This document shows, piece after piece, positions 35,733 through 45,530 of a DNA stretch of 64,000 nt. How positions within the stretch are numbered: the first letter of the stretch is position 1; every line of letters begins with the position of its first letter. The position numbers and the translations under genes are program-made. The notes beneath the pieces are model-generated. The model had not been told where the DNA came from. It did no database searches and worked only from the letters and a program-made list of their open reading frames with translations. The stretch comes from Streptomyces sp. NRRL F-5135 (lineage in GTDB: Bacteria > Actinomycetota > Actinomycetes > Streptomycetales > Streptomycetaceae): the NCBI RefSeq assembly GCF_000719775.1, contig NZ_JOHR01000009.1:372001-436000 (forward strand), written 5' to 3'.

Positions 35733-36495
35733 GTTGTTACTCCCGTGTTCTTCTTGCCTGTGAGGCGTGAGATCGAAGCCGATGCTGCCAGGGCCCTCGG
35801 ACAGTCCCCGGACCCGGGTCTGCTGACAGACCCTCGCGCCCGAATACGCATCCTGCCCCCACCAGCGGCGGGAAAGCCAATCCGGCACCCTCCGGGGTCA
35901 CACGAAAAGCGCCACCGCCTCGTCGTCGTGACGTTCCGTCGCCCCGGTGGGACTCCTCGGAGCCCGGGGTCCCGAGCCCTGAACCCCTTCGGAGGCCCTG
36001 AAAACCTCGCCGGACCGGCGGGGGCTCTTGGTTCCCGCCACCCTAAAGGGGGTCGCGGGGCCCCGCGAATCGCGACGCGCCGGGCACAAAAGCCGCGTAC
36101 GGCACGCCGGCGGGACGCCGTGGCACCGGCCGGGCGGGCCGGGACACGGTGTGAACACACCGCGTCGCGCACCGTCGATCACCTGGACCGGCACACGCGC
36201 ACCGCGGATGTGTCACACAAGCGACACCTGCCCGCCCCCGCCCACACCACACTCCCGCCTCGCAGGTGGCCGGGCATTGTGGCGGAACACACGCACACCG
36301 GGGCCGGGAGTGGGACTCGCCACACTGCGCCGTCCCCGCTCCCGTGACCGGCCTTCATAGCACGTGACCGGCCTCGTGGCCCGTGGGTGGCCCGCCTCGC
36401 GGCCGGGGTGGCCCCGCCTCGTGGCCCGTGGCCGCCACCCGGCCCAGGGGCCCAGGGCCGGCCTCCCGGCCCAGGGCAGGCGCCGCAGGGCGACG
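35733..36495. other. Long intergenic region upstream of hup
   Basis: This is 763 bases between the hup start and the malic enzyme stop. The hup promoter should lie in the first 150 bases. From about 36.34 to 36.48 kb there are imperfect short repeats (GTGACCGGCC, CCTCGTGGCCCGTGG, GGCCCAGGG). No convincing gene, RNA or hairpin was found. The open frames are Arg/Pro-rich shadows. Confidence 0.5.
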
Positions 36496-37932
36496 TCAGC
36501 CGTGCGTGCCGGCGTCCGCGACCGTCGCGCCGGCCGCCTTGGCGGCGTCCCGCACCGCGCCCGCCACCGCGCCCGCGACCTTGTCGTTGAAGACCGAGGG
36601 AACGATGTAGTTCGGGTTCAGCTCGTCCTCCGTGACGACGTCCGCGAGGGCGGCGGCCGCGGCCAGCATCATCTCCGTGTTGACCGTCCGGGACTGGGCG
36701 TCCAGCAGGCCGCGGAAGACGCCGGGGAAGACCAGCACGTTGTTGATCTGGTTGGGGAAGTCGGAGCGGCCGGTGGCCACGACGGCGGCCGTCTCGCGCG
36801 CGACGGCCGGGTCGACCTCCGGGTCCGGGTTCGCGAGCGCGAACACGATCGCGCCGTCCGCCATCGCGGCGACGTCGTCGCCGTCGAGCACGTTCGGGGC
36901 CGAGACGCCGATGAAGACGTCCGCGCCGACCACGGCCTCCTTCAGGGTGCCGGTGATGCCCTCGGGGTTGGTGTTGTCGGCGATCCAGCGCAGCGCGGAC
37001 TCCGGGGTGGCGTCGACCAGGTCCGCGCGGCCCGCGTGCACCACTCCGTGGATGTCGGCGACGACGGCGTGCTTGACGCCCGCGGCGATGAGCAGCTTGA
37101 GGATGGCCGTACCGGCGGCGCCCGCGCCGGACATGACGACCCGTACGTCCTCGGTGGCCTTGCCCACCACGCGCAGCGCGTTGGTCAGGGCGGCGAGCAC
37201 CACGATCGCCGTGCCGTGCTGGTCGTCGTGGAAGACCGGGATGTCCAGGGCCTCGCGCAGGCGGGCCTCGATCTCGAAGCAGCGGGGCGCGGAGATGTCC
37301 TCCAGGTTGATGCCCGCGAAGCCCGGCGCGATGGCCTTGACGATCTCGACGATGGCGTCGGTGTCCTGGGTGTCCAGGCAGAGCGGCCAGGCGTCGATGC
37401 CCGCGAAACGCTTGAAGAGGGCCGCCTTGCCCTCCATGACGGGCAGAGCCGCCTTGGGGCCGATGTTCCCCAGGCCCAGCACGGCGGAACCGTCCGTGAC
37501 GACCGCGACCGAGTTGCGCTTGATGGTCAGGCGGCGGGCGTCCTCGGGGTTCTGCGCGATCGCCGTGCAGACGCGGGCGACACCCGGCGTGTAGATCATC
37601 GAGAGGTCGTCACGGTTGCGGATGGGATGTTTGGACTGCATCTCGATCTTGCCGCCGAGGTGCATCAGGAACGTACGGTCGGAGACCTTGCCGAGGATGA
37701 CGCCCTCGATGCCGCGCAGCCGCTCCACGATCTCGTCCGCGTGGGCGGTCGAGCTCGCGGCGATCGTGACGTCGATCCGGAGTTTCTCGTGGCCGGAGGC
37801 GGTCACGTCGAGGCCGGTGACGGAGCCGCCGGAGGACTCCACGGCCGTGGTCAGCTGCGAGACCGCGGTACCGCTCGCGGGCACCTCCAGCCTGACCGTC
37901 ATCGAGTACGAGACGCTGGGCGCCGTTGCCAT
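36496..37932 (-). CDS. NAD(P)-dependent malic enzyme with N-terminal ACT domain
   Basis: Malic enzyme decarboxylates malate to pyruvate, linking the citrate cycle to pyruvate and acetyl-CoA supply. The protein has 478 residues. An ACT-like regulatory domain (about 1-80; SVSYSMTVRLEVPASGTAVSQ) precedes the malic domain (YTPGVARVC with the catalytic Tyr; FHDDQHGTAIV metal-binding acids). The NAD-binding domain has VVMSGAGAAGTAILKLL. The ACT domain suggests allosteric control. It is flanked by long non-coding regions. Confidence 0.93.
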   Translation of the reverse strand: MATAPSVSYSMTVRLEVPASGTAVSQLTTAVESSGGSVTGLDVTASGHEKLRIDVTIAASSTAHADEIVERLRGIEGVILGKVSDRTFLMHLGGKIEMQSKHPIRNRDDLSMIYTPGVARVCTAIAQNPEDARRLTIKRNSVAVVTDGSAVLGLGNIGPKAALPVMEGKAALFKRFAGIDAWPLCLDTQDTDAIVEIVKAIAPGFAGINLEDISAPRCFEIEARLREALDIPVFHDDQHGTAIVVLAALTNALRVVGKATEDVRVVMSGAGAAGTAILKLLIAAGVKHAVVADIHGVVHAGRADLVDATPESALRWIADNTNPEGITGTLKEAVVGADVFIGVSAPNVLDGDDVAAMADGAIVFALANPDPEVDPAVARETAAVVATGRSDFPNQINNVLVFPGVFRGLLDAQSRTVNTEMMLAAAAALADVVTEDELNPNYIVPSVFNDKVAGAVAGAVRDAAKAAGATVADAGTHG

Positions 37933-38047
37933 GACCGTGTTCCTCTACTTTCCTCAAGCCTTATTGCCGCCCCGCCCGGTCGACGCCCGGCGGCGCCTAC
38001 CGATGGTCGCACCTACCGGCGGGTAGCAGGTAAAGGCCAGGGCCTCA

Positions 38048-38061
38048 GGAAAGTGTTTTCC
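38048..38061. promoter_or_regulatory. GGAAA-N4-TTTCC dyad upstream of malic enzyme
   Basis: This is a perfect 5-base dyad with a 4-base centre, about 116 bases upstream of the malic enzyme start, in a locally AT-rich patch. It may be an operator or simply part of the promoter. Confidence 0.35.
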
Positions 38062-38142
38062 ATCATATGAGATGCCGGCGCGGCGCGGCCGGGGGGAGCG
38101 GCGCCGCCCGCGACAGAAGCAGCCACCCACCCCGACACAAAC

Positions 38143-38179
38143 GAGCGGGTCCTCATCCGTGAGGGATGAGGACCCGCTC
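38143..38179. terminator. Strong hairpin terminator
   Basis: GAGCGGGTCCTCATCC and its exact reverse complement pair over 16 bases around a GTGAG loop. It lies about 180 bases beyond the stop of the HelD-like gene on the minus strand and upstream of the malic enzyme promoter region. Confidence 0.8.
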
Positions 38180-38361
38180 GCTTCACGTTGGCGACACCGA
38201 CCCGCCATGCTCGCCTCGCGGCAAGTGGTCGCTCTGAGCGACGATGGTTGGGCCCGGGGGCTTGGATCGGGCCGGTGCCACACCCAGGCTAACAAACCAC
38301 TCCGGTAAGCGATTCCCCCACCACGGGTTGACTTGCGGTCAATCACCGTGGCACGAGCGGG

Positions 38362-41322
38362 TCAATCGCGGAGCAGGTCCGGTACGCCGTGCGCGTCGGG
38401 CTCGTCCCGGTCCGCCGCGATGACCGTGAGCGCCTGCGTCGCCCGGGTGAGGGCCACGTACAGCACCCGCAGCCCGGCCGGGGACTCGTCCGCGATCTCG
38501 GCCGGGGACACCACGACCGTCGCGTCGTACTCCAGCCCCTTGGCCTCCAGGCTGCCGAGCGCCACCACCCGGTCACCGAGGCCGGACAGCCAGCGGGCCG
38601 CCTGTGCGCGCCGGTTCATCGCCACGACGACGCCGACGGTGCCGTCCACCTGCTCCAGCAGCCGCCCGGCCTCGGCACGCACCGCCTCGGCCAGCCCCTC
38701 GGCCGGGCTCTCCGCCGGACCGACGGCCGGGCCCTGGCCGGACCGGCGCCCACGGGCCCGGCCGCGCCCGGTTCCGGCCGCCCGGCCGTCGGTCCCGCGC
38801 CCGCCGTCCGGTCCGCGCCCGCCTTCGGGCCCACGGCCCCCGGCGGTCCCGCGCGCGCCTTCGCCGCCCCGGCCGCCGCCTTCCACGACGCGGAAGACCG
38901 GCCGTACCCCCGTGGAACGCACCGCCCTCGGGGACCGGGCCCCCGGCATCGCCAGCGCCAGGACCCGGGCGGCCAGTTCGGCGATCTCGGCCGGGTTGCG
39001 GTAGTTCACGGTCAGCGTGAAGCGGCGGCGCGTGCGGGTGCCGAGCGCCTCGTCGCGCGCCTGGGCCGCCTCGTCCGGGTCCGACCAGGAGGACTGCGCC
39101 GGGTCCCCGACGACCGTCCAGGTGGCGTGCCGGCCCCGGCGGCCGACCATCCGCCACTGCATGGGCGTCAGGTCCTGGGCCTCGTCCACGATGACGTGCG
39201 CGTACTCCGTACGCTCCGCCGCCAGCCGCTCCGCGCGCTCGCGCTGGGTCTCCTCGCGCCGCGGCATCAGCTCCTCCAGCCCGGTCAGCTGGTCCAGCGG
39301 ATCCGCCTCCCGGCGCTTCCTGGGCCTGGGCGGCGCGCCGAGCACGGTCTCCAACTCGTCCAGGAGCGCCACGTCGTGCACGGACAGCGGGCCGGAGCCG
39401 TCGGCGCCCAGCCGTTTGAGGGACCGGGCCAGCCGACGGGTCTCGCCCTGGTTGAGGACGCGCCGGGACCAGCGGGCCAGCCGCCGCTCGTCGGCCATCG
39501 CGGCGAGCACCCCGCGCGGGGTCAGTTCGGGCCACCAGGCGTCCAGGAACCGCTGGAAGGCGTCGTCCGAGGTCACGTCGTCGTCGAAACCCGAGCGCAG
39601 TTCGGCGGCGAGTTCGGCGTCGCCCGTCGCCGTGTACGAGTCGGCGCGCGCGGCGGCTCCCGACCGCGCCCAGAGGGCGTCCAGCAGCAGTCTTCGCGCC
39701 CGGGGCCTGAGCAGGTTGACCGGCGCGGTGCCGCCGAGCGCGGTCCGGCGGATCTGGTCCAGCTCGTCGGCCTCCAGCTCCAGCCGGCGGCCGAACGCGA
39801 CCACCCGCAGGCGATCGGTCCGTACCGCCCCGACGGGCACGTCGCCGTCGGCACCGGAGCCTGGTCCCTGGTCCGCGGGGTCGTCGTCCCCGAAGGCGAG
39901 CTGCCCGGTGAGCTGTCCGGCCGGGGCGGCGGGCCGCTTCCTCGCCCCCCGCGTCGCCCCCGTAACGGCCGGGGCGCCCGCGGCCTGCTCCAGCGCTCCC
40001 CTGGCGGCCTTGCGCAGCACCTTCGACATCCGCGCGGAGCCCTTGACGCGGGCCACGGCCGGTTCGTCGTACACCGTGGCGTCCGCGCCGTCCACCAGCG
40101 ACCCGATCGCCCGGATCGCGACCTGTCCCTCCTCGCCCAGCGAGGGCAGCACGCCCTCGGTGTACGCCACGAGGAGCGGCGTCGGCGAGACGATCAGGAT
40201 GCCGCCCGCGTAGCGCCGCCGGTCCTGGTAGAGCAGGTACGCGGCACGGTGCAGCGCGACCGCCGTCTTGCCCGTGCCGGGGCCGCCCGACACCTCGGTG
40301 ACCGAGGCGGCGGGCGCCCGGATCACCAGGTCCTGCTCCGCCTGGATGGAGGAGACGATGTCCCGCATGGTGTGGCTGCGCGCCTGGCCGAGCGCGGCCA
40401 TCAGCGCGCCGTCGCCGATGACGGCCAGCGGGGCGCCGTCCAGTGCCGCGGTCAGCTCGGGGCGCAGCAGGTCGTCCTCGACCCCGAGGACCCGGCGGCC
40501 CTTGGAGCGGATGACCCGGCGGCGTACGACCCGTCCCGGATCGACCGGGGTGGAGCGGTAGAAGGGCGCGGCGGCGGGGGCACGCCAGTCGATGACGAGC
40601 GGCGCGTAGTCGGAGTCCAGGACGCCGATGCGGCCGATGTGCAGGCTCTCGGCGATGTCGGCGGTGTTGTCGGCCCGGATGGCGTCGTCCGCGGGTTCGA
40701 CCGAGGTGTACGCCCCGTCCGGGCCCTTCTCGCCGTCCTTGCCGGGCAGCAGGTCGATCCGCCCGAAGAGGAAGTCCTCGAACTCGTTGTTCAGCCGGTT
40801 GAGGTGGATTCCGGCCCGGAAGACCTGGGCGTCCCGCTCGGCGAGGGCGCCGGGCGTGCCGACCTGGCCCCGCTGGGCGGCGTCGTGCATCAGGAACTCC
40901 GCCTCGTCGATCTTCTCCTCGAGGCGGCGGTACACCTGGTCCAGGTGGAGTTGTTCGACCTCGATCTCGCGCTCGCGGACCGATTCGTGCGGCGTGAGGC
41001 GCACGGGTTCGGCCCCCGTGACACGCATGGGTTCGCCCCCCGTCACGCGCACGGCGTCGTCGGGCTCCGTCGCGCGCACGGCCTCGTCGCGCTCCGCCGC
41101 GTGCACGGGGCCACGATCGCCAAGACGACCGGAATCGCCGGCGGCGTCACGAGCGGCGCCACGACCGGGGGCAAAGCCGGGGTCGGGACGCGGGTCGTGA
41201 CCGGAATCCGGACGCGGATCGCGTCCGGAGTCGCCCGCGCGACCGACGGCCGGTCCTGCGGGTGCTACGGGTCCAGCGGAATCAACAGCGGCATCCTGCG
41301 CGGCCACCGAGGCCCCCTTCAT
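38362..41322 (-). CDS. HelD-like UvrD-family RNA polymerase-associated ATPase
   Basis: HelD proteins are SF1 ATPases that release stalled RNA polymerase. The protein has 986 residues. Residues 1-120 are low-complexity, with an RVTGGEP-type repeat. The coiled-coil entry arm follows (EREIEVEQLHLDQVYRRLEEKIDEAEF). Walker A is GGPGTGKTAVALHR and Walker B is HVIVDEAQDLTPMQW; GDPAQS and TVNYRNPAEIAELA are SF1 motifs. An Arg/Gly-rich insert (RGGEGARGTAGGRGPEGG...) interrupts the second ATPase half near residue 830. The IEVEQLHLDQVY arm points to HelD rather than UvrD/PcrA. Confidence 0.87.
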   Translation of the reverse strand: MKGASVAAQDAAVDSAGPVAPAGPAVGRAGDSGRDPRPDSGHDPRPDPGFAPGRGAARDAAGDSGRLGDRGPVHAAERDEAVRATEPDDAVRVTGGEPMRVTGAEPVRLTPHESVREREIEVEQLHLDQVYRRLEEKIDEAEFLMHDAAQRGQVGTPGALAERDAQVFRAGIHLNRLNNEFEDFLFGRIDLLPGKDGEKGPDGAYTSVEPADDAIRADNTADIAESLHIGRIGVLDSDYAPLVIDWRAPAAAPFYRSTPVDPGRVVRRRVIRSKGRRVLGVEDDLLRPELTAALDGAPLAVIGDGALMAALGQARSHTMRDIVSSIQAEQDLVIRAPAASVTEVSGGPGTGKTAVALHRAAYLLYQDRRRYAGGILIVSPTPLLVAYTEGVLPSLGEEGQVAIRAIGSLVDGADATVYDEPAVARVKGSARMSKVLRKAARGALEQAAGAPAVTGATRGARKRPAAPAGQLTGQLAFGDDDPADQGPGSGADGDVPVGAVRTDRLRVVAFGRRLELEADELDQIRRTALGGTAPVNLLRPRARRLLLDALWARSGAAARADSYTATGDAELAAELRSGFDDDVTSDDAFQRFLDAWWPELTPRGVLAAMADERRLARWSRRVLNQGETRRLARSLKRLGADGSGPLSVHDVALLDELETVLGAPPRPRKRREADPLDQLTGLEELMPRREETQRERAERLAAERTEYAHVIVDEAQDLTPMQWRMVGRRGRHATWTVVGDPAQSSWSDPDEAAQARDEALGTRTRRRFTLTVNYRNPAEIAELAARVLALAMPGARSPRAVRSTGVRPVFRVVEGGGRGGEGARGTAGGRGPEGGRGPDGGRGTDGRAAGTGRGRARGRRSGQGPAVGPAESPAEGLAEAVRAEAGRLLEQVDGTVGVVVAMNRRAQAARWLSGLGDRVVALGSLEAKGLEYDATVVVSPAEIADESPAGLRVLYVALTRATQALTVIAADRDEPDAHGVPDLLRD

Positions 41323-41382
41323 GACGTGCGTCGGGCAGCCGTCAACCGTACGCGAAGGGGGCGGGTATGTCAGGCGTCACGC

Positions 41383-42243
41383 TCAGGCGTCGATCTCCAC
41401 CAGCCGCTTGCCGTCGAACGTGCGCACCTCGAAGTGATCGATGTCCGCCTTGCTCATGGCCGTGCCGCCCTGGACATAGAGGGGCTTCTTTCCCTCCTCG
41501 TGCGTGCTGCCGGGGATGCCGTACCCCCACTTGGGCACCGACCACGTGGTGACGACCTCCTCTTCACCACTGCTGGAGACGGCGATCAGGCTGCATTTCT
41601 GCGGTCCCGTGACATTGCTCAGCTCCAGGGCCGTGAACGTGCCCCACGCCTTCTCCTCCATGCCGACGGTCCCGCTGACCTTGGTCGACGGGTCGGTCGC
41701 CGAGGCCTTGTCCTCCATGGCCTTCAGCTCGGCGGCCGGATCCGCCGTGCGCGGCGACGCCAGGTTGCTCGACCCGCTGTCGGAGCCGGTCGTGGCGACC
41801 ACGGTGGCGACGGGGCCTCCGATGATCAGCGCCGCCGCGGCCGCGACGAGATAGAGTCCGCGCCGCTTGCGCTTGGCGCGCTTCACGGCGACCTCGTCGA
41901 CCAGCCGGTCGAACATCTGCGGGCCGGGCTGTACGGACACGGCGGGCGTCGGCACCTGGCGCAGCGGGGTGACGGACGCCATCGGCGCGGTCGCCCCGGG
42001 CGAGAGGGGTGATCCCGGCGGCGCGAGCGAGCCGAAGGGATCGGGGTTGTCGGCGAGGAGAGCCAGCATCGGCTCCATCCCCGAGAACTCCTCCAGATGG
42101 ACAGCACACACGTGGCAGCCGGCCAGATGCGCCTCGAAGGCGGTGGCCTCGGTCTCATCCAGAATTCCGAGAACGTACGCACCGACGGCCTCATGCACCG
42201 TACTGTCGTCACCCAGTCCGTAATTCCGCTCGTGTGTGGTCAT
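41383..42243 (-). CDS. rsuA: Zinc-binding anti-sigma factor (RsuA-like)
   Basis: The protein has 286 residues. The N-terminal ZAS motif is EAHLAGCHVCAVHLEEF (H-x3-C-x2-C), which binds zinc and the sigma factor. A transmembrane helix follows (GLYLVAAAAALIIGGPVATVV, near residue 130), and the extracytoplasmic C-terminal part ends FDGKRLVEIDA. It starts with a 4-base ATGA overlap on the sigma gene, so the two are made together. The name rests on recalled synteny with SCO2953. Confidence 0.85.
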   Translation of the reverse strand: MTTHERNYGLGDDSTVHEAVGAYVLGILDETEATAFEAHLAGCHVCAVHLEEFSGMEPMLALLADNPDPFGSLAPPGSPLSPGATAPMASVTPLRQVPTPAVSVQPGPQMFDRLVDEVAVKRAKRKRRGLYLVAAAAALIIGGPVATVVATTGSDSGSSNLASPRTADPAAELKAMEDKASATDPSTKVSGTVGMEEKAWGTFTALELSNVTGPQKCSLIAVSSSGEEEVVTTWSVPKWGYGIPGSTHEEGKKPLYVQGGTAMSKADIDHFEVRTFDGKRLVEIDA

Positions 42244-42827
42244 GCCGAGATCCCCCTCTCCTCCAGCGCGAGCTTCATCGAACGCAGCGCATAGAACACG
42301 CGTGATCGTACGGTTCCGCTGGGTATGCCGAGCTTCTCGGCCGCCTCGTTCACCGTACGTCCCTTGAAGTACGTCTCTACGAGCACTTCCCTGTGGGCAG
42401 GGGTCAAATCATCCAGTGCATCAGAGAGCGTCATCAGCCACAACGCCTTGTCGATCTCGTCCTCCGCGGGCATGACCTCCAGCGGCGACGGGTCAACCTC
42501 CTGCGGCCGGGCCTGCCGGCTTCGGTGACCGTCGATGACGATGCGCCGGGCGACCGTCACCAGCCAGGGTCGGACAGAGCCGGTCGCACGGTTGAGCTGA
42601 CCGGCGTTCTTCCAGGCACGGATGAGCGTCTCCTGCACGACGTCCTCGGCACGTTGGCGGTCACCCGCGACGAGGCGAAGGACATAGGCGAGCAGAGGTC
42701 CGGCGTGTTCCCGGTAGAGGGCGCGCATCAACTCCTCGTCGGCGACGGGGATGTTGGTGCGCTGTGCCTCGTTCCGGTGTCGGGCCCGGCGAGGTCGGTC
42801 ATCGGCCACGGCCGCATCCTTGCGCAC
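42240..42827 (-). CDS. sigU: ECF sigma factor (SigU-like)
   Basis: The protein has 195 residues. Region 2 is ELMRALYREHAGPLLAYVLRL through DVVQETLIRAWKN. Region 4 is LDDLTPAHREVLVETYFKG with the helix-turn-helix VNEAAEKLGIPSGTVRSRV. ECF factors direct RNA polymerase to stress or envelope promoters when the partner anti-sigma lets go. The gene is directly upstream of and overlaps the membrane anti-sigma gene. The symbol follows remembered gene order (SCO2954), and orthology is not proven here. Confidence 0.85.
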   Translation of the reverse strand: MRKDAAVADDRPRRARHRNEAQRTNIPVADEELMRALYREHAGPLLAYVLRLVAGDRQRAEDVVQETLIRAWKNAGQLNRATGSVRPWLVTVARRIVIDGHRSRQARPQEVDPSPLEVMPAEDEIDKALWLMTLSDALDDLTPAHREVLVETYFKGRTVNEAAEKLGIPSGTVRSRVFYALRSMKLALEERGISA

Positions 42828-43222
42828 CTGAACCTCCCGGTCGACACCTTGTTGGCTGCTTCTCCCTCATCACTACGGACGTGCGCCGGAGGCCACTCAA
42901 CAAGCCGGGAAAAAGTTTCAAGATCTTTTACGGGGCCCGGGAGGGCGGCATGGGCTGGTCCGCCCCGATCCGGAACCTGTGTCAAATCAATGCAGACTCC
43001 ATGGAGATACTGTCCGGTAGCCGCGTAGAAACCGTGCAGACTTGGCTGAAAATCGCTCAACGACCTTACATAAAGCGAGGGTTCGGCCGCCCTACTTAGG
43101 GGTACCTACTGTCCCCCTCGCACCAAACCTCAGGGAATAACGGCGATTCGCACCGATTCGCCGAGATGTACGGGCGCCCATGGCGCGTGCCCGTATACGG
43201 AACGGACTACCCAACTTGCCCG
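42828..43222. other. Intergenic region upstream of the sigma gene
   Basis: The 395 bases are AT-richer than their surroundings between about 42.90 and 43.17 kb. They should contain the promoter of the sigma/anti-sigma operon, and possibly a self-recognised ECF promoter. A short CCCTA-CT-TAGGG dyad lies near 43.09 kb. No gene or RNA is supported. Confidence 0.5.
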
Positions 43223-43837
43223 TCAGGCACGCGCGAGGGCCGCACGACGTCGATGTCTGGCCACCCGCTCGCGGTTGCCGCACACCTCACTGGAGCACCA
43301 ACGGCGGCGCCGCCCGCGGGAGGTGTCCAGGTAGACCCGGCGGCAGCTGTCGCCCTCGCACTGCCGCAGCCGAGCCCGCGCGGCCGGATCGGTGAGCAGT
43401 TCCACGGCGTCCCGCGCGACGACCGCCAGGAGCGCGGCGCAGTCGGGCTCGGCGTCGAGCGCCCGTACGAGCGTGCCGTCCGCCCTGCGTACGGCCCGGA
43501 GCGCCGGCGGCGCCCCGGCGGCCAGCGCGTTGACCCTGGCCAGGGCGGCGGTGGCGTCCCGGGACGGCCGGCCGTCGCGCTCGGCGCGCAACTCGGCGCG
43601 CACGAGCTCCCCGAGACGGCCCCTCAGCTCGGCGAAGGCCCGCACCCAGCGGGCGTCGACGGCCGTGAGCGGCGTCCCTTCCGGCACCAGCCCGGCACCG
43701 ACGAGCCACTGGCCCAGCGGCACGGCGCCGTCGATCCGCTCCTGTCTTCCCGCGACCGGTTCGCCGGTCGCCAGGAGATCCAGGCAGACGCGCCCGGAGT
43801 CGAACCGCCATACGTACGAGCCCGTGCCCGTCGTCAT
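43223..43837 (-). CDS. CGNR zinc-finger (ABATE domain) protein
   Basis: The protein has 204 residues from ATG 43837 (MTTGTGSYVWRFDSG). The N-terminal ABATE-type domain begins with YVWRFDSGRVCLDLLAT. The C-terminal CGNR zinc knuckle is RQCEGDSCRRVYLD plus WCSSEVCGNRERVARHR, with all four cysteines. The family is thought to be transcriptional regulators. The target is unknown. Its neighbours are a HemD-type gene and the sigma operon, all on the minus strand. Confidence 0.88.
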   Translation of the reverse strand: MTTGTGSYVWRFDSGRVCLDLLATGEPVAGRQERIDGAVPLGQWLVGAGLVPEGTPLTAVDARWVRAFAELRGRLGELVRAELRAERDGRPSRDATAALARVNALAAGAPPALRAVRRADGTLVRALDAEPDCAALLAVVARDAVELLTDPAARARLRQCEGDSCRRVYLDTSRGRRRRWCSSEVCGNRERVARHRRRAALARA

Positions 43838-44020
43838 GTCCCTGCCACCACCCTGGTCGCCGGTGGGTGCCGCGCTTGTCGGTCCTCCCAGCGTGCCCGT
43901 CCGGCGGCACCGACGTAACCCCCTCGGTCGGCCAGGGCCGCGGACACCGGGCGGACCGCTGACGCGGGTACGGCTCACACCGCCGCGGCGAACGCGGGTA
44001 CGGCTCGCGGAGCCGTGTGC

Positions 44021-45235
44021 TCACACGTCCGCGTACTTGGAGTCCGCCGACGGGTCCAGGGCGAGCCGGTAGCCGCGCTTGACCACCGTGTGGATCAGCT
44101 TGGGCGCTCCCAGCGCGGTCCGCAGCCGGGCCATCGCCGTCTCCACCGCGTGCTCGTCACGGCCGGCGCCCGGCAGTACCCGCAACAGCTCCGCCCGCGA
44201 CACCACCCACCCGGGGCGCCTGCTCAGCGCGTGCAGCAGCGCCATCCCGGCGGGCGGCACGGGCCGCAGGTCGCCGTCGACCAGGACGGCATGGCCGCGG
44301 ATCTCCACCCGGTGCCCGGCCACCGGGAGCGTACGGGCACGGGCCGGCAGCTCCGCGCACAGCACCTGGACGAGCGGCCCGAGGCGGAAGCGCTCCGGCT
44401 GGAGCGTGTCGATGCCGTGCGCCTGGAGCGGCAGCGCGGTGACCGGCCCGACGCAGGCGGCCAGTACGTCGTGGTGCAGGGCGGCGAGCAGGTCCGGCAG
44501 CCGTCCGCGCTCCTCGGCCCGGGAGAGCAGCGAGGCGGCGGCGGGCGCGCTGGTGAAGGTGACGGCGTCCACGGTGCGTGCGACGACCGCGTCGATGAGC
44601 CGGTCGACGGGAGCGAGGTCCTCCGGGGGCATCCACCGGTAGACGGGCACGACGACCACGTCGGCGCCCCCTTCCTCCAGCGCCTCGACGAAGCCGGGCA
44701 GGGGTTCGCCGTGCAGCTGCAGCGCGACCCGGCGGCCCTCGACGCCCTGCGCCAGCAGCCGGTCGAGCACCTCGGCCATCGACTCGGAGGACGGCGACCA
44801 GGACTCCGTGAGCCCGGCGGCGCGGATGGCGCCCTTGACCTTGGGGCCGCGGGCCAGCAGCTCGACACCGCGCAGGGTGGACAGGAGGGCCTCGCCGTGG
44901 CCCCAGCCGTCGGCGGCCTCGACCCAGCCGCGGAAGCCGATCGCCGTGGTCGCCACGACCACGTCGGGGACGTGGTCGATCAGCTCCTTGGTGGCGGTGA
45001 GCAGCTCCGTGTCGTCCGCGAGCTGCACGATGCGCAGCGCGGGCGCGTGGACGACGGAGCCGCCGCGCCGCTGGAGCAGCGCGCCGAGTTCGTCGGCCCG
45101 CCGGGCGGCGGTGACCCCGATCGTGAAACCGGCGAGGGGGCCGTGCGGTGGCGAGCCGTGCCGCTCGGCACCGTGCCGCTCGGCACCGGTTCGCTCGGCG
45201 CCGGGTTGCCCGGGGCCGGTTCGCTGGTCGTCCAT
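44021..45235 (-). CDS. Uroporphyrinogen-III synthase-like protein fused to winged-helix domain
   Basis: The protein has 404 residues. After an AERHG-repeat leader of about 33 residues, a HemD-type domain covers about 35-285 (GFTIGVTAARRADELGALLQRRG; VDAVTFTSAPAAASLL). A C-terminal OmpR/PhoB-type DNA-binding domain covers about 305-395 (HRVEIRGHAVLVDGDLRPVP; AVETAMARLRTALG; IHTVVKRGYRLAL). Proteins of this architecture are annotated as bifunctional synthase/regulators in Streptomyces. Whether the HemD part is catalytic is unknown. It is followed by the CGNR gene and lies downstream of narK, a nitrate link noted elsewhere (siroheme). Confidence 0.88.
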   Translation of the reverse strand: MDDQRTGPGQPGAERTGAERHGAERHGSPPHGPLAGFTIGVTAARRADELGALLQRRGGSVVHAPALRIVQLADDTELLTATKELIDHVPDVVVATTAIGFRGWVEAADGWGHGEALLSTLRGVELLARGPKVKGAIRAAGLTESWSPSSESMAEVLDRLLAQGVEGRRVALQLHGEPLPGFVEALEEGGADVVVVPVYRWMPPEDLAPVDRLIDAVVARTVDAVTFTSAPAAASLLSRAEERGRLPDLLAALHHDVLAACVGPVTALPLQAHGIDTLQPERFRLGPLVQVLCAELPARARTLPVAGHRVEIRGHAVLVDGDLRPVPPAGMALLHALSRRPGWVVSRAELLRVLPGAGRDEHAVETAMARLRTALGAPKLIHTVVKRGYRLALDPSADSKYADV

Positions 45236-45530
45236 GCCCGCTCCTCCCTGTCGCTACGTCTGCCGGCTTCCCGTTACCCGTGACGACGTTCCCCGTGATG
45301 ACTTCCCCGTGACCGTTTCCGGTGACCATTTCTGGCGACAACGGACGTGACGACCGAGCCTGTCAACAACAGATGACGGACTCGGTTCGCTGTCATTTCC
45401 CGGCCGTTACGTATACGTACACCACTACCGCATCACCACGTCGGGCCGCGTCGGGGCAGCGGCGGGGCCGGGGCAGGAGCGGCGAACGGTGCTCCCGGCA
45501 TCCCACCTGCTCCGGCCCGCTCCCGCCGGC

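Larger units (their letters stand above)
37933..38361. other. Intergenic region upstream of malic enzyme
   Basis: The 429 bases contain a GGAAA-GTGT-TTTCC dyad at 38048-38061 and a strong hairpin at 38143-38179. The segment 38.04-38.07 kb is AT-richer and is the likely promoter of the malic enzyme gene. No gene is supported. Confidence 0.55.

Noticed and set aside
38389..42012. Very long plus-strand open frame (about 1200 codons) opposite the HelD-like and anti-sigma genes
   Set aside because: It is antisense to two well-supported genes, its composition is Arg/Gly/Val/Leu-biased without any domain, and long antisense frames are expected at this GC content.
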